Positions 51,061-59,091 of a stretch of DNA of 64,000 nt are shown here, piece by piece. The stretch is taken from NCBI GenBank assembly GCA_021731285.1, contig JAKFXR010000024.1, positions 1 to 64,000 on the forward strand, given 5' to 3'. Both the position numbers and the translations under genes were made by a program. The notes beneath the pieces were generated by a model that made no database searches, was not told the DNA's origin, and worked only from the letters and a program-made list of their open reading frames with translations. Within the stretch, counting starts at the first letter, position 1. Every line of letters starts with the position of its first letter. The DNA is from Polaromonas sp. (GTDB taxonomy: Bacteria; Pseudomonadota; Gammaproteobacteria; Burkholderiales; Burkholderiaceae_C).

Positions 51061-51852
51061 TCAGACAGACCGGATGTTGCCGCCATCGCAGCGCAGCATG
51101 CTGCCTGTCATGTAACTGGCAGGCACACCTGCGACAAAAGCGGCCAGGGCACCAAACTCTTCCGGCGAGCCGTAGCGGCCCATGGGGATCATCGAGGTCG
51201 AGCGGCGTTTGGCCTCCTCAACGGTGACTCCATCCTTCCTTGCCACCGCTTCGTCCGTCATGCGCACGCGCTCCGTGTCTATACGGCCAGGCACCAGCAC
51301 ATTGACGGTCACGCCATCATTGGCCACTTCCATCGACAGGGTTTTGGACCAGGTCACCAACGCATTGCGCAGGGTGTTGGACACGCCGAGTATGGGAATC
51401 GGCTGAACAACTCCCGATGACACCACTGTCATGATGCGGCCCCACTGGCGTTTTCGCATGCCAGGCAGCAGCGCGTCGGTCAGCGTGATGACGGACAGCA
51501 CCATCTCGTTGAAGCTCGATGTCCATTCGGCAATACCGCGCTCACTGGCGCCCCCATAACCCGGCCCACCGGTGTTGTTGACCAGGATATCTATGGGGCC
51601 AAATCCACCGATAATTTTTGAAGCGAAGGCCGCAAGCCCGGCAGTGTCTGCCAGATCGAGTGGAAATGCCTCTACCTGTACAGAGGCATGACAGGCCTTC
51701 AACTGGACCACAGCAGCCTCCATGCGCACTGCATCACGGCCAGTGATGACGACATGAACGCCTTCGCGTACCAGTGCCTGCGCAATGCCATGGCCAATAC
51801 CCCGGTTGCCACCAAGTACAAGCGCGCGTTTTCCAGCGATGCCTAGGTCCAT
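51061..51852 (-). CDS. SDR family protein lacking the catalytic Tyr/Lys
   Basis: 263 aa. The Rossmann part is normal: VLGGNRGIGHGIA for the cofactor and LVNNTGGPG. At the active site the sequence reads SSGVVQPIPILGVSNTLRNA, so the position of the usual YxxxK motif is V157-S-N-T-L161 and no Tyr or Lys is in place. I recall an SDR subgroup with this LSN/VSN pattern (BKR-like). It may bind a cofactor or act by another mechanism. It overlaps the hydantoinase gene by 10 bp. Confidence 0.87.
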   Translation of the reverse strand: MDLGIAGKRALVLGGNRGIGHGIAQALVREGVHVVITGRDAVRMEAAVVQLKACHASVQVEAFPLDLADTAGLAAFASKIIGGFGPIDILVNNTGGPGYGGASERGIAEWTSSFNEMVLSVITLTDALLPGMRKRQWGRIMTVVSSGVVQPIPILGVSNTLRNALVTWSKTLSMEVANDGVTVNVLVPGRIDTERVRMTDEAVARKDGVTVEEAKRRSTSMIPMGRYGSPEEFGALAAFVAGVPASYMTGSMLRCDGGNIRSV

Positions 51853-53273
51853 GCTGTGCCTCCTTTTTTTGCCCTGAAACGCTTGAGGAATTTCCCCTGC
51901 CCCGGCTTGCCAAGCAACTCACCCTCATGACAAATCACTTGGCCACGCGAAAGTACCGTCACCGGCCAGCCCGTCAGTGTGCGGCCTTCATAAGGCGTGT
52001 AGTCCACGTTGTGGTGCAGCATGTCGTTGCTGATAGTGACTTTGCGCTGCGGATCCCAGATAGCGATGTCGGCATCTGCGCCAACGGCAATCGTGCCCTT
52101 TTGGGGGTGCAAGCCATAGAGCTTGGCGGCATTCGTCGAGTTAAGCGCCACAAAGCGGTTGAGGTCAAGCCGGCCCGTCATCACGCCCTCCGAAAACAGC
52201 AGCGCCGAGCGCGTTTCCAGCCCGGGTATGCCGTTGGCAACCTTGCTGAAGGACACTTTCGGACCGTACATCAGTTTGCCGCCTTCATCAAAACGGTAGG
52301 GGGCGTGGTCGGATGAAAAGATATCGAACAGTCCGTCCTCAATGCCCTGCCAGACATGGGCCTGGTTGGCCGGATCACGCGGTGGCGGGCTGCACATGCA
52401 TTTGGCCCCCAGGAAATCAGGCAAGGCCAGGTCCCGCGTGGAGAGGAAAAGATATTGCGGGCAGGTCTCTGCAAATATCTTCACGCCGCGTGCACGGGCG
52501 CGGCGAATTTCTTCCATCGCATCGCGGCCGGACACATGCACGATGAGCAGGTTGGCCTCTGCCACTTCGGACAGGGTGATGGCCCGGTGCGTGGCTTCAC
52601 GCTCGACCGCCATCGGCCGTGAATCCTCGTGGTAGCGTGGCTCCGTCTTGCCCTCGGCTTCGAGCTTTTCGGTCAACCACGCAATGCATTCGTAGTTCTC
52701 AGCATGAATCATGGTCAGCGCACCCGCGCGCTGGTTGACATCAAGCACATCAAGAATCTGCCGGTCAGACAGCTTCATGGCCTCATAGGTCATGTAAACC
52801 TTGACTGAGGCGTGACCTTCGGCAATCAGCGAGGGGAGCTCGTCCTTCAGCACGGACTGCGTCGGATCAGAGACAATCAGGTGAAAACCGTAATCGATGT
52901 AGGCCTTGCCGCCCGCGCGGCGGTGATAGTCCTCCACCGCGGCCCGCAACGACTGCCCACGGTGCTGCACTGCAAACGGGACAATTGTCGTGGTCCCGCC
53001 GAACACTGCCGACAGGCTGCCCGACTCAAAATCATCAGCCATGATGGCGCCGCCCGAGGCTAGGCCCTGGGCACGCGGCTGGTCAAGGTGGCAATGCGCA
53101 TCAATGCCCCCAGGCAGAACCAGCTTGCCCGATGCGTCAATCGTTTCCTTGGCGCTGCCGAGAGAGGCCCCCAGCGCAACGACCTTTCCCGCCGTAATGC
53201 CGACATCGCTGCGAAAAGTATCCGAGGCGGTGGCGACCGTACCGTGCCGGATGATAAGGTCAAATTCAGTCAT
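51843..53273 (-). CDS. Dihydropyrimidinase / D-hydantoinase-like amidohydrolase
   Basis: 476 aa. The di-metal site is complete: His60 and His62 in DAHCHLDQP, the carboxylated Lys158 in ASVKVYMTYEAMK, His190 in MIHAENYE, a His in IVHVSGRDA and an Asp in FSSDHAPYRFDEGG. These hydrolyse the cyclic amide of dihydropyrimidines or hydantoins. The usual next enzyme, an N-carbamoyl amidohydrolase, is absent. The protein is 476 aa, typical length. It lies between the SDR gene and the permease, overlapping the former by 10 bp. Confidence 0.92.
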   Translation of the reverse strand: MTEFDLIIRHGTVATASDTFRSDVGITAGKVVALGASLGSAKETIDASGKLVLPGGIDAHCHLDQPRAQGLASGGAIMADDFESGSLSAVFGGTTTIVPFAVQHRGQSLRAAVEDYHRRAGGKAYIDYGFHLIVSDPTQSVLKDELPSLIAEGHASVKVYMTYEAMKLSDRQILDVLDVNQRAGALTMIHAENYECIAWLTEKLEAEGKTEPRYHEDSRPMAVEREATHRAITLSEVAEANLLIVHVSGRDAMEEIRRARARGVKIFAETCPQYLFLSTRDLALPDFLGAKCMCSPPPRDPANQAHVWQGIEDGLFDIFSSDHAPYRFDEGGKLMYGPKVSFSKVANGIPGLETRSALLFSEGVMTGRLDLNRFVALNSTNAAKLYGLHPQKGTIAVGADADIAIWDPQRKVTISNDMLHHNVDYTPYEGRTLTGWPVTVLSRGQVICHEGELLGKPGQGKFLKRFRAKKGGTAWT

Positions 53274-53288
53274 TGAGCTTCGTGCCGT

Positions 53289-54065
53289 TCAAGACAACAT
53301 TCCGTCATCACGTTGCGACCAGAAGGTCGTGCGCTTTTCAATCACGGCAAAGATGGCATACATGGCCACGCCCATGACCGAGGTGACGATGAGGCCGGCA
53401 AACACCAGCGGCGTATCAAAGTTGGAGGTGGCCGCCATCATCAGATAGCCGATACCGCGCTTGGATGCCACCGTTTCCGAGATGATGGCGCCAACAAATG
53501 CCAACGTAATCGCCACCTTGAGAGAAGCAAAAAAGTAGGGCATGGCCCGCGGAAAACCCACCTTGACCAGAATGTCGCGGCGATTGGCGCCCAGCGCCCG
53601 CAACACATCCAGCAGTTCGGGCTCGACCGTCGCCAGACCAGTCGCGATATTCACGGCAATCGGAAAAAACGACACCATGAAGGCCGTTAGCACCGCAGGA
53701 ATGGTGCCGGCGCCAAACCAGATCACGAACACCGGCACCACCGCCACCTTGGGAATGCTGTTGAAGGCCACCAGCACCGGATACAGCCCACGGTAGATCA
53801 GGCGCGAGGAACCGATGCCTATGCCCAGCACCACACCCAGGACCACGGCAAGTATGAAACCCGCCAGAGTGGACAGCAGCGTGAAGCCGGCGTTCTGCAG
53901 GATGGGGGATGTCCACTGCACCATGGATTGAGCGATCGCATAGGGGCTGGGCAGCAGAAAGGGCTTGATATCAAACGCCACACAGGCAAGCTGCCAGACA
54001 AGGAGCAGGCCGATCACAAAAAACCAGGGCATCGCGTTTTCAAGCGTGCGTGTGCTCATGCTCAT
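53289..54065 (-). CDS. ABC transporter permease, nitrate/taurine type (SsuC-like)
   Basis: 258 aa with six membrane segments and the EAA loop LDVLRALGANRRDILVKVGF. Other features are VVLGVVLGIGIGSSRLIYRG and the C-terminal KRTTFWSQRDDGML. It forms the membrane channel of the importer whose binding protein is encoded just upstream and whose ATPase is the last gene of the operon. It is 15 bp before the hydantoinase start. Confidence 0.9.
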   Translation of the reverse strand: MSMSTRTLENAMPWFFVIGLLLVWQLACVAFDIKPFLLPSPYAIAQSMVQWTSPILQNAGFTLLSTLAGFILAVVLGVVLGIGIGSSRLIYRGLYPVLVAFNSIPKVAVVPVFVIWFGAGTIPAVLTAFMVSFFPIAVNIATGLATVEPELLDVLRALGANRRDILVKVGFPRAMPYFFASLKVAITLAFVGAIISETVASKRGIGYLMMAATSNFDTPLVFAGLIVTSVMGVAMYAIFAVIEKRTTFWSQRDDGMLS

Positions 54066-54105
54066 GATCAGCCTTCTTTCAGTTCAGGGCTTGGCGGCGC
54101 CAAAT

Positions 54106-55179
54106 TCAGGGGAGCTTGCGGCTGGCGAGTGGCGGCAGGAACTCGTTTGTAAATACGTCGGCCGATGTTGGCTTGCCCGGCAAATCAAACGCCTTGGACA
54201 GCACAGCAACGGATTTATCAAGGCGCGCCGCGCGCACGCCGCCCATGCCGTCAGCGGTTGACTCCAGGGTGGTGATCTGGTTCTTGATAAGCCACTGCAG
54301 CTTTTCCATCTCCAGCTTCTCGTCGACCAGCGGAGCCTGCTTTTTAAGTGCGGCAATCGCGGCAGCCGGGTTGGCCACAGCATCACGCCAGCCCTTCGCA
54401 GCAGCCGCGACAAAACCCTTGACAACAGCTGGTTTGGTTTCAAGTATCTTTTTGGAGGCGATGATGCCGTTGCCATAAAGGTCCATGCCAGCATCCGAGT
54501 AATAGAGGAACTTGATGTCCGCAGGCTTGATGCCCTGCCTGACCAGGCCGAAGTACATGGTCGAATCGAAGCCCAGAATGGCTTCGACATCCCCCTTGAG
54601 CAGCATGGCCTCGCGCAGGCGCAGGTCGCCATACTCCCACTTCACGCTGTCCGGCTTGACGCCCGTCATGCCTGCGTACACAGGGAAAAGCTTGTAGGCA
54701 CCATCGGTCAGTGAGCCGCCCATTTTTTTTCCGGCAAGATCTGCCGGCTTGTTGATGTTGGCCTTTGCAAAGCTGGCAATCGACAGCGGCGAACGGTAAT
54801 AGAGCATGTAAACCGCCTTGCCTGCACTGGCTGGATTCTTGGCGTTGAATTCCAGCAGCACGTTGATATCGCCGAAACCGAAGTCATAGGCGCCGCCGCC
54901 TATGCGCGTCGCTACCTCGCCCGAGCCACCGGATGGGTCCATGTTGACGGCAATCCCTTCAGCCGCGAAATAGCCTTTTTCCTGCGCCAGGAAGAATGCA
55001 GCATTGCTACCATCGAAGGGGGCATTAAGGGAAACCTTGACTTCGGTCACGGCAGGCTGGGCAAACACACTGCTCATGGCGCCCGTGAGGGTGACGGCCG
55101 CCATTGCGGTGAGAGCCATGAATGCGACAAGAGCCCTGCGCTCTAGTCCGTGCTGAACCGGATGAATTGTGTTGGCCAT
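54106..55179 (-). CDS. ABC transporter substrate-binding protein, NMT1/SsuA-like
   Basis: 357 aa from the ATG at 55179; the track start is 16 codons earlier. A signal peptide ends near MSSVFAQ. The NMT1/ThiY-like fold is visible from VKVSLNAPFDGSNAAFFLAQ, with GYFAAEGIAVNMDPSGGSGE and DFGFGDINVLLEF. Relatives bind sulfonates, nitrate, riboflavin or pyrimidine precursors. With a hydantoinase downstream, a cyclic amide or pyrimidine ligand is the favoured inference. It is the first gene of the seven-gene operon. Confidence 0.9.
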   Translation of the reverse strand: MANTIHPVQHGLERRALVAFMALTAMAAVTLTGAMSSVFAQPAVTEVKVSLNAPFDGSNAAFFLAQEKGYFAAEGIAVNMDPSGGSGEVATRIGGGAYDFGFGDINVLLEFNAKNPASAGKAVYMLYYRSPLSIASFAKANINKPADLAGKKMGGSLTDGAYKLFPVYAGMTGVKPDSVKWEYGDLRLREAMLLKGDVEAILGFDSTMYFGLVRQGIKPADIKFLYYSDAGMDLYGNGIIASKKILETKPAVVKGFVAAAAKGWRDAVANPAAAIAALKKQAPLVDEKLEMEKLQWLIKNQITTLESTADGMGGVRAARLDKSVAVLSKAFDLPGKPTSADVFTNEFLPPLASRKLP

Positions 55180-55285
55180 AAAAGCTCTCTTGTCGTTACT
55201 TGCAAAATTGCCTCCATGGCGATGCAAACCGCGTGCCAGTCTTGTTCGCTATTTTGTATTTTTATTTTGTGCAAAATATTGGCAT

Positions 55286-55299
55286 AATTGCGCGCAATT
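55286..55299. promoter_or_regulatory. 14-bp perfect palindrome AATTGCGCGCAATT in divergent region
   Basis: Lies 27 bp upstream of the gntR start and about 107 bp from the SBP start. TTTTG-TG-CAAAA (55265-55276) lies next to it. A copy of its core (TTGCGCGCAATT) is at 56013-56024 inside the 3' end of gntR. It is a candidate GntR-family operator. Confidence 0.5.
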
Positions 55300-55325
55300 C
55301 TGACTATCAGGCAATTAACCCACCC

Positions 55326-56069
55326 ATGACCAAAGCATCAGAAGCCAAAGCGGCGAAATCCGTCGCCAGTGACCTCTCGGTTGAGGATGTTTACCGCAGC
55401 GTGATGGACGCCATCGTGGACCAGCGTCTGTTGCCGGGTACCCGGCTCAACGAGCTGGCGATGTGCGAGGCTTTCAAAATCTCCCGGCGCGAGATGGAGC
55501 GTGTGTTTGCACGGCTGGCTTTTGAGGCCATGGTGCGCCTGGTGCCGAATCGCGGTGCTTTTGTTGCGAGCCCAGACGCAAACGAAGCTCGGGCGATTTT
55601 TGCGGCGCGCAAGACCATAGAGGCTGGCGTTGTAGAGCTAGCCGCAGCGCGGGCTTCAGGCGCCGACTTCAAGGTGCTGGCCAAAAACATCGCCGAGGAA
55701 GAAACTCATCGCCGCGCCGGGCGCATGCGAGAAGCAATCAAACTGTCGGGGCAATTTCACCTGCTGCTCTCCGAGATAGCCGGCAATGCCATCCTGGGCG
55801 ACCAGGTCAGGCAACTGGTGGCAAGAACCTCGCTGGTGACCAGCCTTTATGAAAACGCCAGCGAAATGGGTTGCTGGCACGATGACCACCACAAACTCAT
55901 AGAACACCTGCGCGCGCACCAGCCGAAAAAGGCTGTAGATTTGATGCGCAGGCACTTGGACGGCCTGGAAGAGAGCCTGGATCTCGACCGAAAAATCAGC
56001 AGCAAGACGAATTTGCGCGCAATTTTTGGACTGGATACTCTCGAATTGGCCTCAAAAAACAAGGTTTGA
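55326..56069 (+). CDS. GntR family regulator, FadR/FCD subfamily
   Basis: 247 aa from the ATG at 55326. The winged helix is in GTRLNELAMCEAFKISRREMERVFARLAFE and the FCD effector domain follows (FAARKTIEAGVVELAAARAS, GQFHLLLSEIAGNAILGDQV, CWHDDHHKLIEHLRAHQPKK), with the three metal-ligand-type His. It is divergent from the seven-gene cyclic-amide operon and is its likely repressor, with an organic acid intermediate as effector. Confidence 0.9.
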   Translation: MTKASEAKAAKSVASDLSVEDVYRSVMDAIVDQRLLPGTRLNELAMCEAFKISRREMERVFARLAFEAMVRLVPNRGAFVASPDANEARAIFAARKTIEAGVVELAAARASGADFKVLAKNIAEEETHRRAGRMREAIKLSGQFHLLLSEIAGNAILGDQVRQLVARTSLVTSLYENASEMGCWHDDHHKLIEHLRAHQPKKAVDLMRRHLDGLEESLDLDRKISSKTNLRAIFGLDTLELASKNKV

Positions 56070-56170
56070 AATCGGTCGCCGTGCACCTAAAACGCACATT
56101 TCGCCTTTTTGGTGCAGGCTCGGCGGACTTCCTTGAGCCGGTTCAGTAGGCGAAATGGCTCAGACATAAC

Positions 56171-56231
56171 TTTACTATCTTTTTAATAGCAAACTATCTT
56201 TGCCGGTAAAGGGCAAAGCCGCATTTTTATG
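56171..56231 (+). repeat. AGCAAACTAT-family repeat, copy 3
   Basis: TTTTAATAGCAAACTAT followed by nine bases, TAAAGGGCAAAGCCGCA and TTTTTATG. It matches the copy at 26651 at most positions with the same spacing. It lies in the gap between gntR and the Crp/Fnr gene ends (convergent). Confidence 0.65.
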
Positions 56232-56276
56232 CTCAAGTGTCTGTACATCCTGCGCCAGCGGACAAAACGGACGTAT

Positions 56277-56987
56277 TCATGAGAACACGCTCGAGCGCAA
56301 GGCTGCCAGGTTGAGCACACGCAAGCCGCCGTATTCCACGCGTATCGTGCCTTGCGCCTGCAAGGTGTTCAGCGCCTCGTTGACACGCTGGCGCGACAGC
56401 CCGACCAGGTAGGCCAGTTCCTGCTGGGTGATGCGCAGGATTTCACCCACACCGGGATAAAGCACCGGGTTGAACAGGGCCGCCAGGCTGCGCGCCACCC
56501 GGATGTCGGGATTGTTCATGCGGTCGATCTCACGCGCCGCGATGAACTGGCCCAACCGCTCATTAAGCTGGTTCATCACAAAGCGGTTAAAGCCGATCGA
56601 GTGGTCCAGCAGCCAGTGAAAGGTGTCCACCGGCAAGCCAGCCACCACGCTTTTACGCAGGGCCTGGATGTTGTAGCGGTAGGGTTCGCGTTTGAGCGCG
56701 GTTCCCTCACCGAACCATCCCCCGGGCGGCACACCGGTAAAGGTCATGGTCTGGCCCTGCGAGTTGTCGCTGCTCATTTTGAGCAGACCCTCCACCACGC
56801 CGAACCAGAAGGTGACCGGTTTGCCCACGCGGCACACAAAGTCCCCCGGCAGAGCGTCGCCAACGATCAATTCCGCCACCGCCTTCTCCTGCTCTGCCGG
56901 AAGCAGCAGGCCCAGCCAGGGAATGCCAGCCAGCTCTGATCCGTGGGGGGCGCGGCGGCGTTTGTAAAGGGGAAGATCGGTGGTCAT
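56277..56987 (-). CDS. Crp/Fnr family transcriptional regulator
   Basis: 236 aa from the ATG at 56987; the track start is 90 codons too early. The cyclic-nucleotide-binding-like barrel covers about residues 30-140 (PGDFVCRVGKPVTFWFGVVE, GGWFGEGTALKREPYRYNIQ), and the C-terminal helix-turn-helix is in ITQQELAYLVGLSRQRVNEALNTL with Arg-Gln-Arg recognition residues. There are no N-terminal Fe-S Cys, so it is not an oxygen-sensing Fnr. It is divergent from the acyl-CoA ligase/LIV operon, with a perfect dyad in between, and probably activates it. Confidence 0.9.
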   Translation of the reverse strand: MTTDLPLYKRRRAPHGSELAGIPWLGLLLPAEQEKAVAELIVGDALPGDFVCRVGKPVTFWFGVVEGLLKMSSDNSQGQTMTFTGVPPGGWFGEGTALKREPYRYNIQALRKSVVAGLPVDTFHWLLDHSIGFNRFVMNQLNERLGQFIAAREIDRMNNPDIRVARSLAALFNPVLYPGVGEILRITQQELAYLVGLSRQRVNEALNTLQAQGTIRVEYGGLRVLNLAALRSSVFS

Positions 56988-57045
56988 GGGGTTGCAGGGA
57001 CGCTCAGGCAGGTTCGGGAAAGTCCGGGGAGGAGTGACCCCTAAA

Positions 57046-57063
57046 TTGTCGTTCAAACGACAA
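57046..57063. promoter_or_regulatory. Putative Crp/Fnr-type operator (perfect 18-bp dyad)
   Basis: TTGTCGTT-CA-AACGACAA: 8-bp arms with a 2-bp centre. The overall size and TTG...CAA ends fit Crp/Fnr sites. It lies 59 bp from the regulator start and 82 bp from the ligase start. Centred at 57054.5, it is about 41.5 bp upstream of a start site predicted from the -10 at 57085-57090. Confidence 0.7.
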
Positions 57064-57084
57064 CATGACGTCAAACCCGGGCCT

Positions 57085-57090
57085 AGTATC
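57085..57090 (+). promoter_or_regulatory. Candidate -10 element for the acyl-CoA ligase operon
   Basis: TAGTAT, with no recognisable -35 at the right spacing. This would fit a class II activator-dependent promoter, where the dyad at 57046-57063 takes the place of the -35 contact. Confidence 0.4.
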
Positions 57091-57144
57091 CACCCATAAA
57101 CAAGCACTTCTTCACGGAAGTTGAACGCTGGAACAAGGCTCTGA

Positions 57145-59091
57145 ATGTTGACTACCTTTCCCCGATTGCTGCTCAAGCATGCCTCCGAGCGTCCCAATGC
57201 GCCAGCCATGCGCGAGAAGGAATACGGCATCTGGCAGGCCCACAGCTGGGCAGGCATGGCGACGCTGGTTGAGCAGATTGCCTGCGGCCTGCATCAGGCC
57301 GGGCTGGAGCGCGGCGAACACATGGTGGTGATAGGCGCCAACCGTCCACGCCTGTACGCCACCATGCTCGCAGCACAGTCATTGGGCGCGATTGCCGTGC
57401 CCCTGTACCAGGATGCGGTGGGTGCCGAATGTGTGTTTCCCCTCACCAATGCCGAAGTCCGTTTTGCGATGGTGGAGGACCAGGAGCAGGTCGACAAACT
57501 GCTGGAAATTCGCGGTCAGTGCCCCCAGCTGGCGCACATCATTTTTGACGAGCCCCGCGGGCTGCGCAATTACCAGGAGCCGGGACTCGTTGCTCTGGAC
57601 GAGCTGATTGCCACAGGACAAGCCTTTGCGGCCAAGCAGCCGGAGTTTTTCAAGACGGAAATTGCCAAGGTGCAGCCGGACGACGTGGCGGCGATGTTTT
57701 TTACGTCGGGTACCACCGGCAACCCCAAAGGCGTGGTCCACACCCACAACACCTTGCTGGATCGCGCTCAGGCTGGCGCAGAGTTTGACAAACTGACGAG
57801 CAGCGAGGAAGTGCTGGCCTATCTGCCCCCCGCCTGGGTTGGCCAGAACATCTTCAGCTATGCACAATGGCTGAGCTGCGGCTATGTGGTCAATTGCCCT
57901 GAAAATGCCAGCACGGTCACCATCGACCTCAAGGAGGTCGGCCCGACCTATTACTTTGCGCCACCGCGGGTGTTTGAGGGCTTGCTGACCAGCGTGATGA
58001 TCCGCATGGAAGATGCGGGCCTGCTCAAGCGCAAGATGTTTCATTTCTTCATGGCCGTGGCCAAATCCGTTGGTCCGGCCCTGATGGATGGCAAGCCGGC
58101 AGGCATGGCTAACCGTCTGCTGTACGCATTGGGCTCGGTGCTGGTGTACGGCCCGCTGCGCAACAACCTGGGCCTGAGTCGGGTGCGGGTGGCCTATACG
58201 GCCGGCGAGGCCATCGGCCCGGACCTGTTTACTTTTTACCGCTCCATCGGCGTCAATCTCAAGCAGCTCTACGGCTCAACAGAGACTGCCGTGTTTGTTT
58301 GCCTGCAACCGGACGACCAGGCTAGGGCCGACACCGTGGGCGTACCCATCAGGGGCGTGGAAATCAAAGTGGCTGACAACGGCGAAATCCTGGTGAAGTC
58401 GGCAGGACTGCTCAAGGGCTACTACAAAAACCCCGCCGCCACGGCGGAAGTGCTGACTGCCGACGGCTGGTACCACACCAGTGACGCCGGCTTTATCGAT
58501 GCCAGCGGTCATCTGAAAATCATCGACCGGGTGAAGGACGTTGGACGCATCCAGGGTGGAAGCAACGATGGCGCCATGTTTGCGCCCAAGTACGTTGAAA
58601 ACAAACTCAAATTCTTCCCGCACATCAAGGAAGTGGTGGCCTATGGCGATGGCCGCGAAAAAGTCTGCGTCATGATCAATATCGACTTCGACGCGGTGGG
58701 CAACTGGGCAGAGCGCCGCAACCTGCCCTACGCCGGCTACACCGACCTCGCCCAGAAACCCGAGGTCTACCAGTTGATCAAGGAATGCGTGGAGAAGGTC
58801 AATGCTGACCTGAGCGTTGATGCGCTGCTGGCAGGGTCGCAGATCAGCCGTTTCCTCGTGCTTCACAAGGAACTGGACGCCGACGACGGCGAGTTGACCC
58901 GTACCAACAAGGTACGCCGCGGCTTCATTGCCGACAAATACCAGCCACTGATTGACGCCCTGTATGGTGGCAAGACCGAGCAGTTTATTGAAACCGTGGT
59001 CAAGTTTGAGGATGGCCGCAGCGGCAGCGTGAGCGCCACGCTCAAGATCAGCGATACACAGACATTCGCCCCAGTGAAGGCTGCAGCATGA
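57145..59091 (+). CDS. AMP-dependent acyl-CoA synthetase (long-chain acyl/aryl-CoA ligase-like)
   Basis: 648 aa with AAGG before the ATG. The adenylate-forming signatures are A3 FFTSGTTGNPKGVVHTHN, A5 LKQLYGSTETAVF, A7/A8 TADGWYHTSDAGFIDASGHL and a C-terminal Lys region (ELTRTNKVRRGFIADKYQPL). It activates a carboxylic acid to its CoA thioester. The size and VGQNIFSYAQWLSCGYVV resemble FadD15-type ligases, but location at the head of a LIV-type importer suggests an aromatic or branched short acid taken up by the system. It overlaps livG by 4 bp. Confidence 0.87.
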   Translation: MLTTFPRLLLKHASERPNAPAMREKEYGIWQAHSWAGMATLVEQIACGLHQAGLERGEHMVVIGANRPRLYATMLAAQSLGAIAVPLYQDAVGAECVFPLTNAEVRFAMVEDQEQVDKLLEIRGQCPQLAHIIFDEPRGLRNYQEPGLVALDELIATGQAFAAKQPEFFKTEIAKVQPDDVAAMFFTSGTTGNPKGVVHTHNTLLDRAQAGAEFDKLTSSEEVLAYLPPAWVGQNIFSYAQWLSCGYVVNCPENASTVTIDLKEVGPTYYFAPPRVFEGLLTSVMIRMEDAGLLKRKMFHFFMAVAKSVGPALMDGKPAGMANRLLYALGSVLVYGPLRNNLGLSRVRVAYTAGEAIGPDLFTFYRSIGVNLKQLYGSTETAVFVCLQPDDQARADTVGVPIRGVEIKVADNGEILVKSAGLLKGYYKNPAATAEVLTADGWYHTSDAGFIDASGHLKIIDRVKDVGRIQGGSNDGAMFAPKYVENKLKFFPHIKEVVAYGDGREKVCVMINIDFDAVGNWAERRNLPYAGYTDLAQKPEVYQLIKECVEKVNADLSVDALLAGSQISRFLVLHKELDADDGELTRTNKVRRGFIADKYQPLIDALYGGKTEQFIETVVKFEDGRSGSVSATLKISDTQTFAPVKAAA

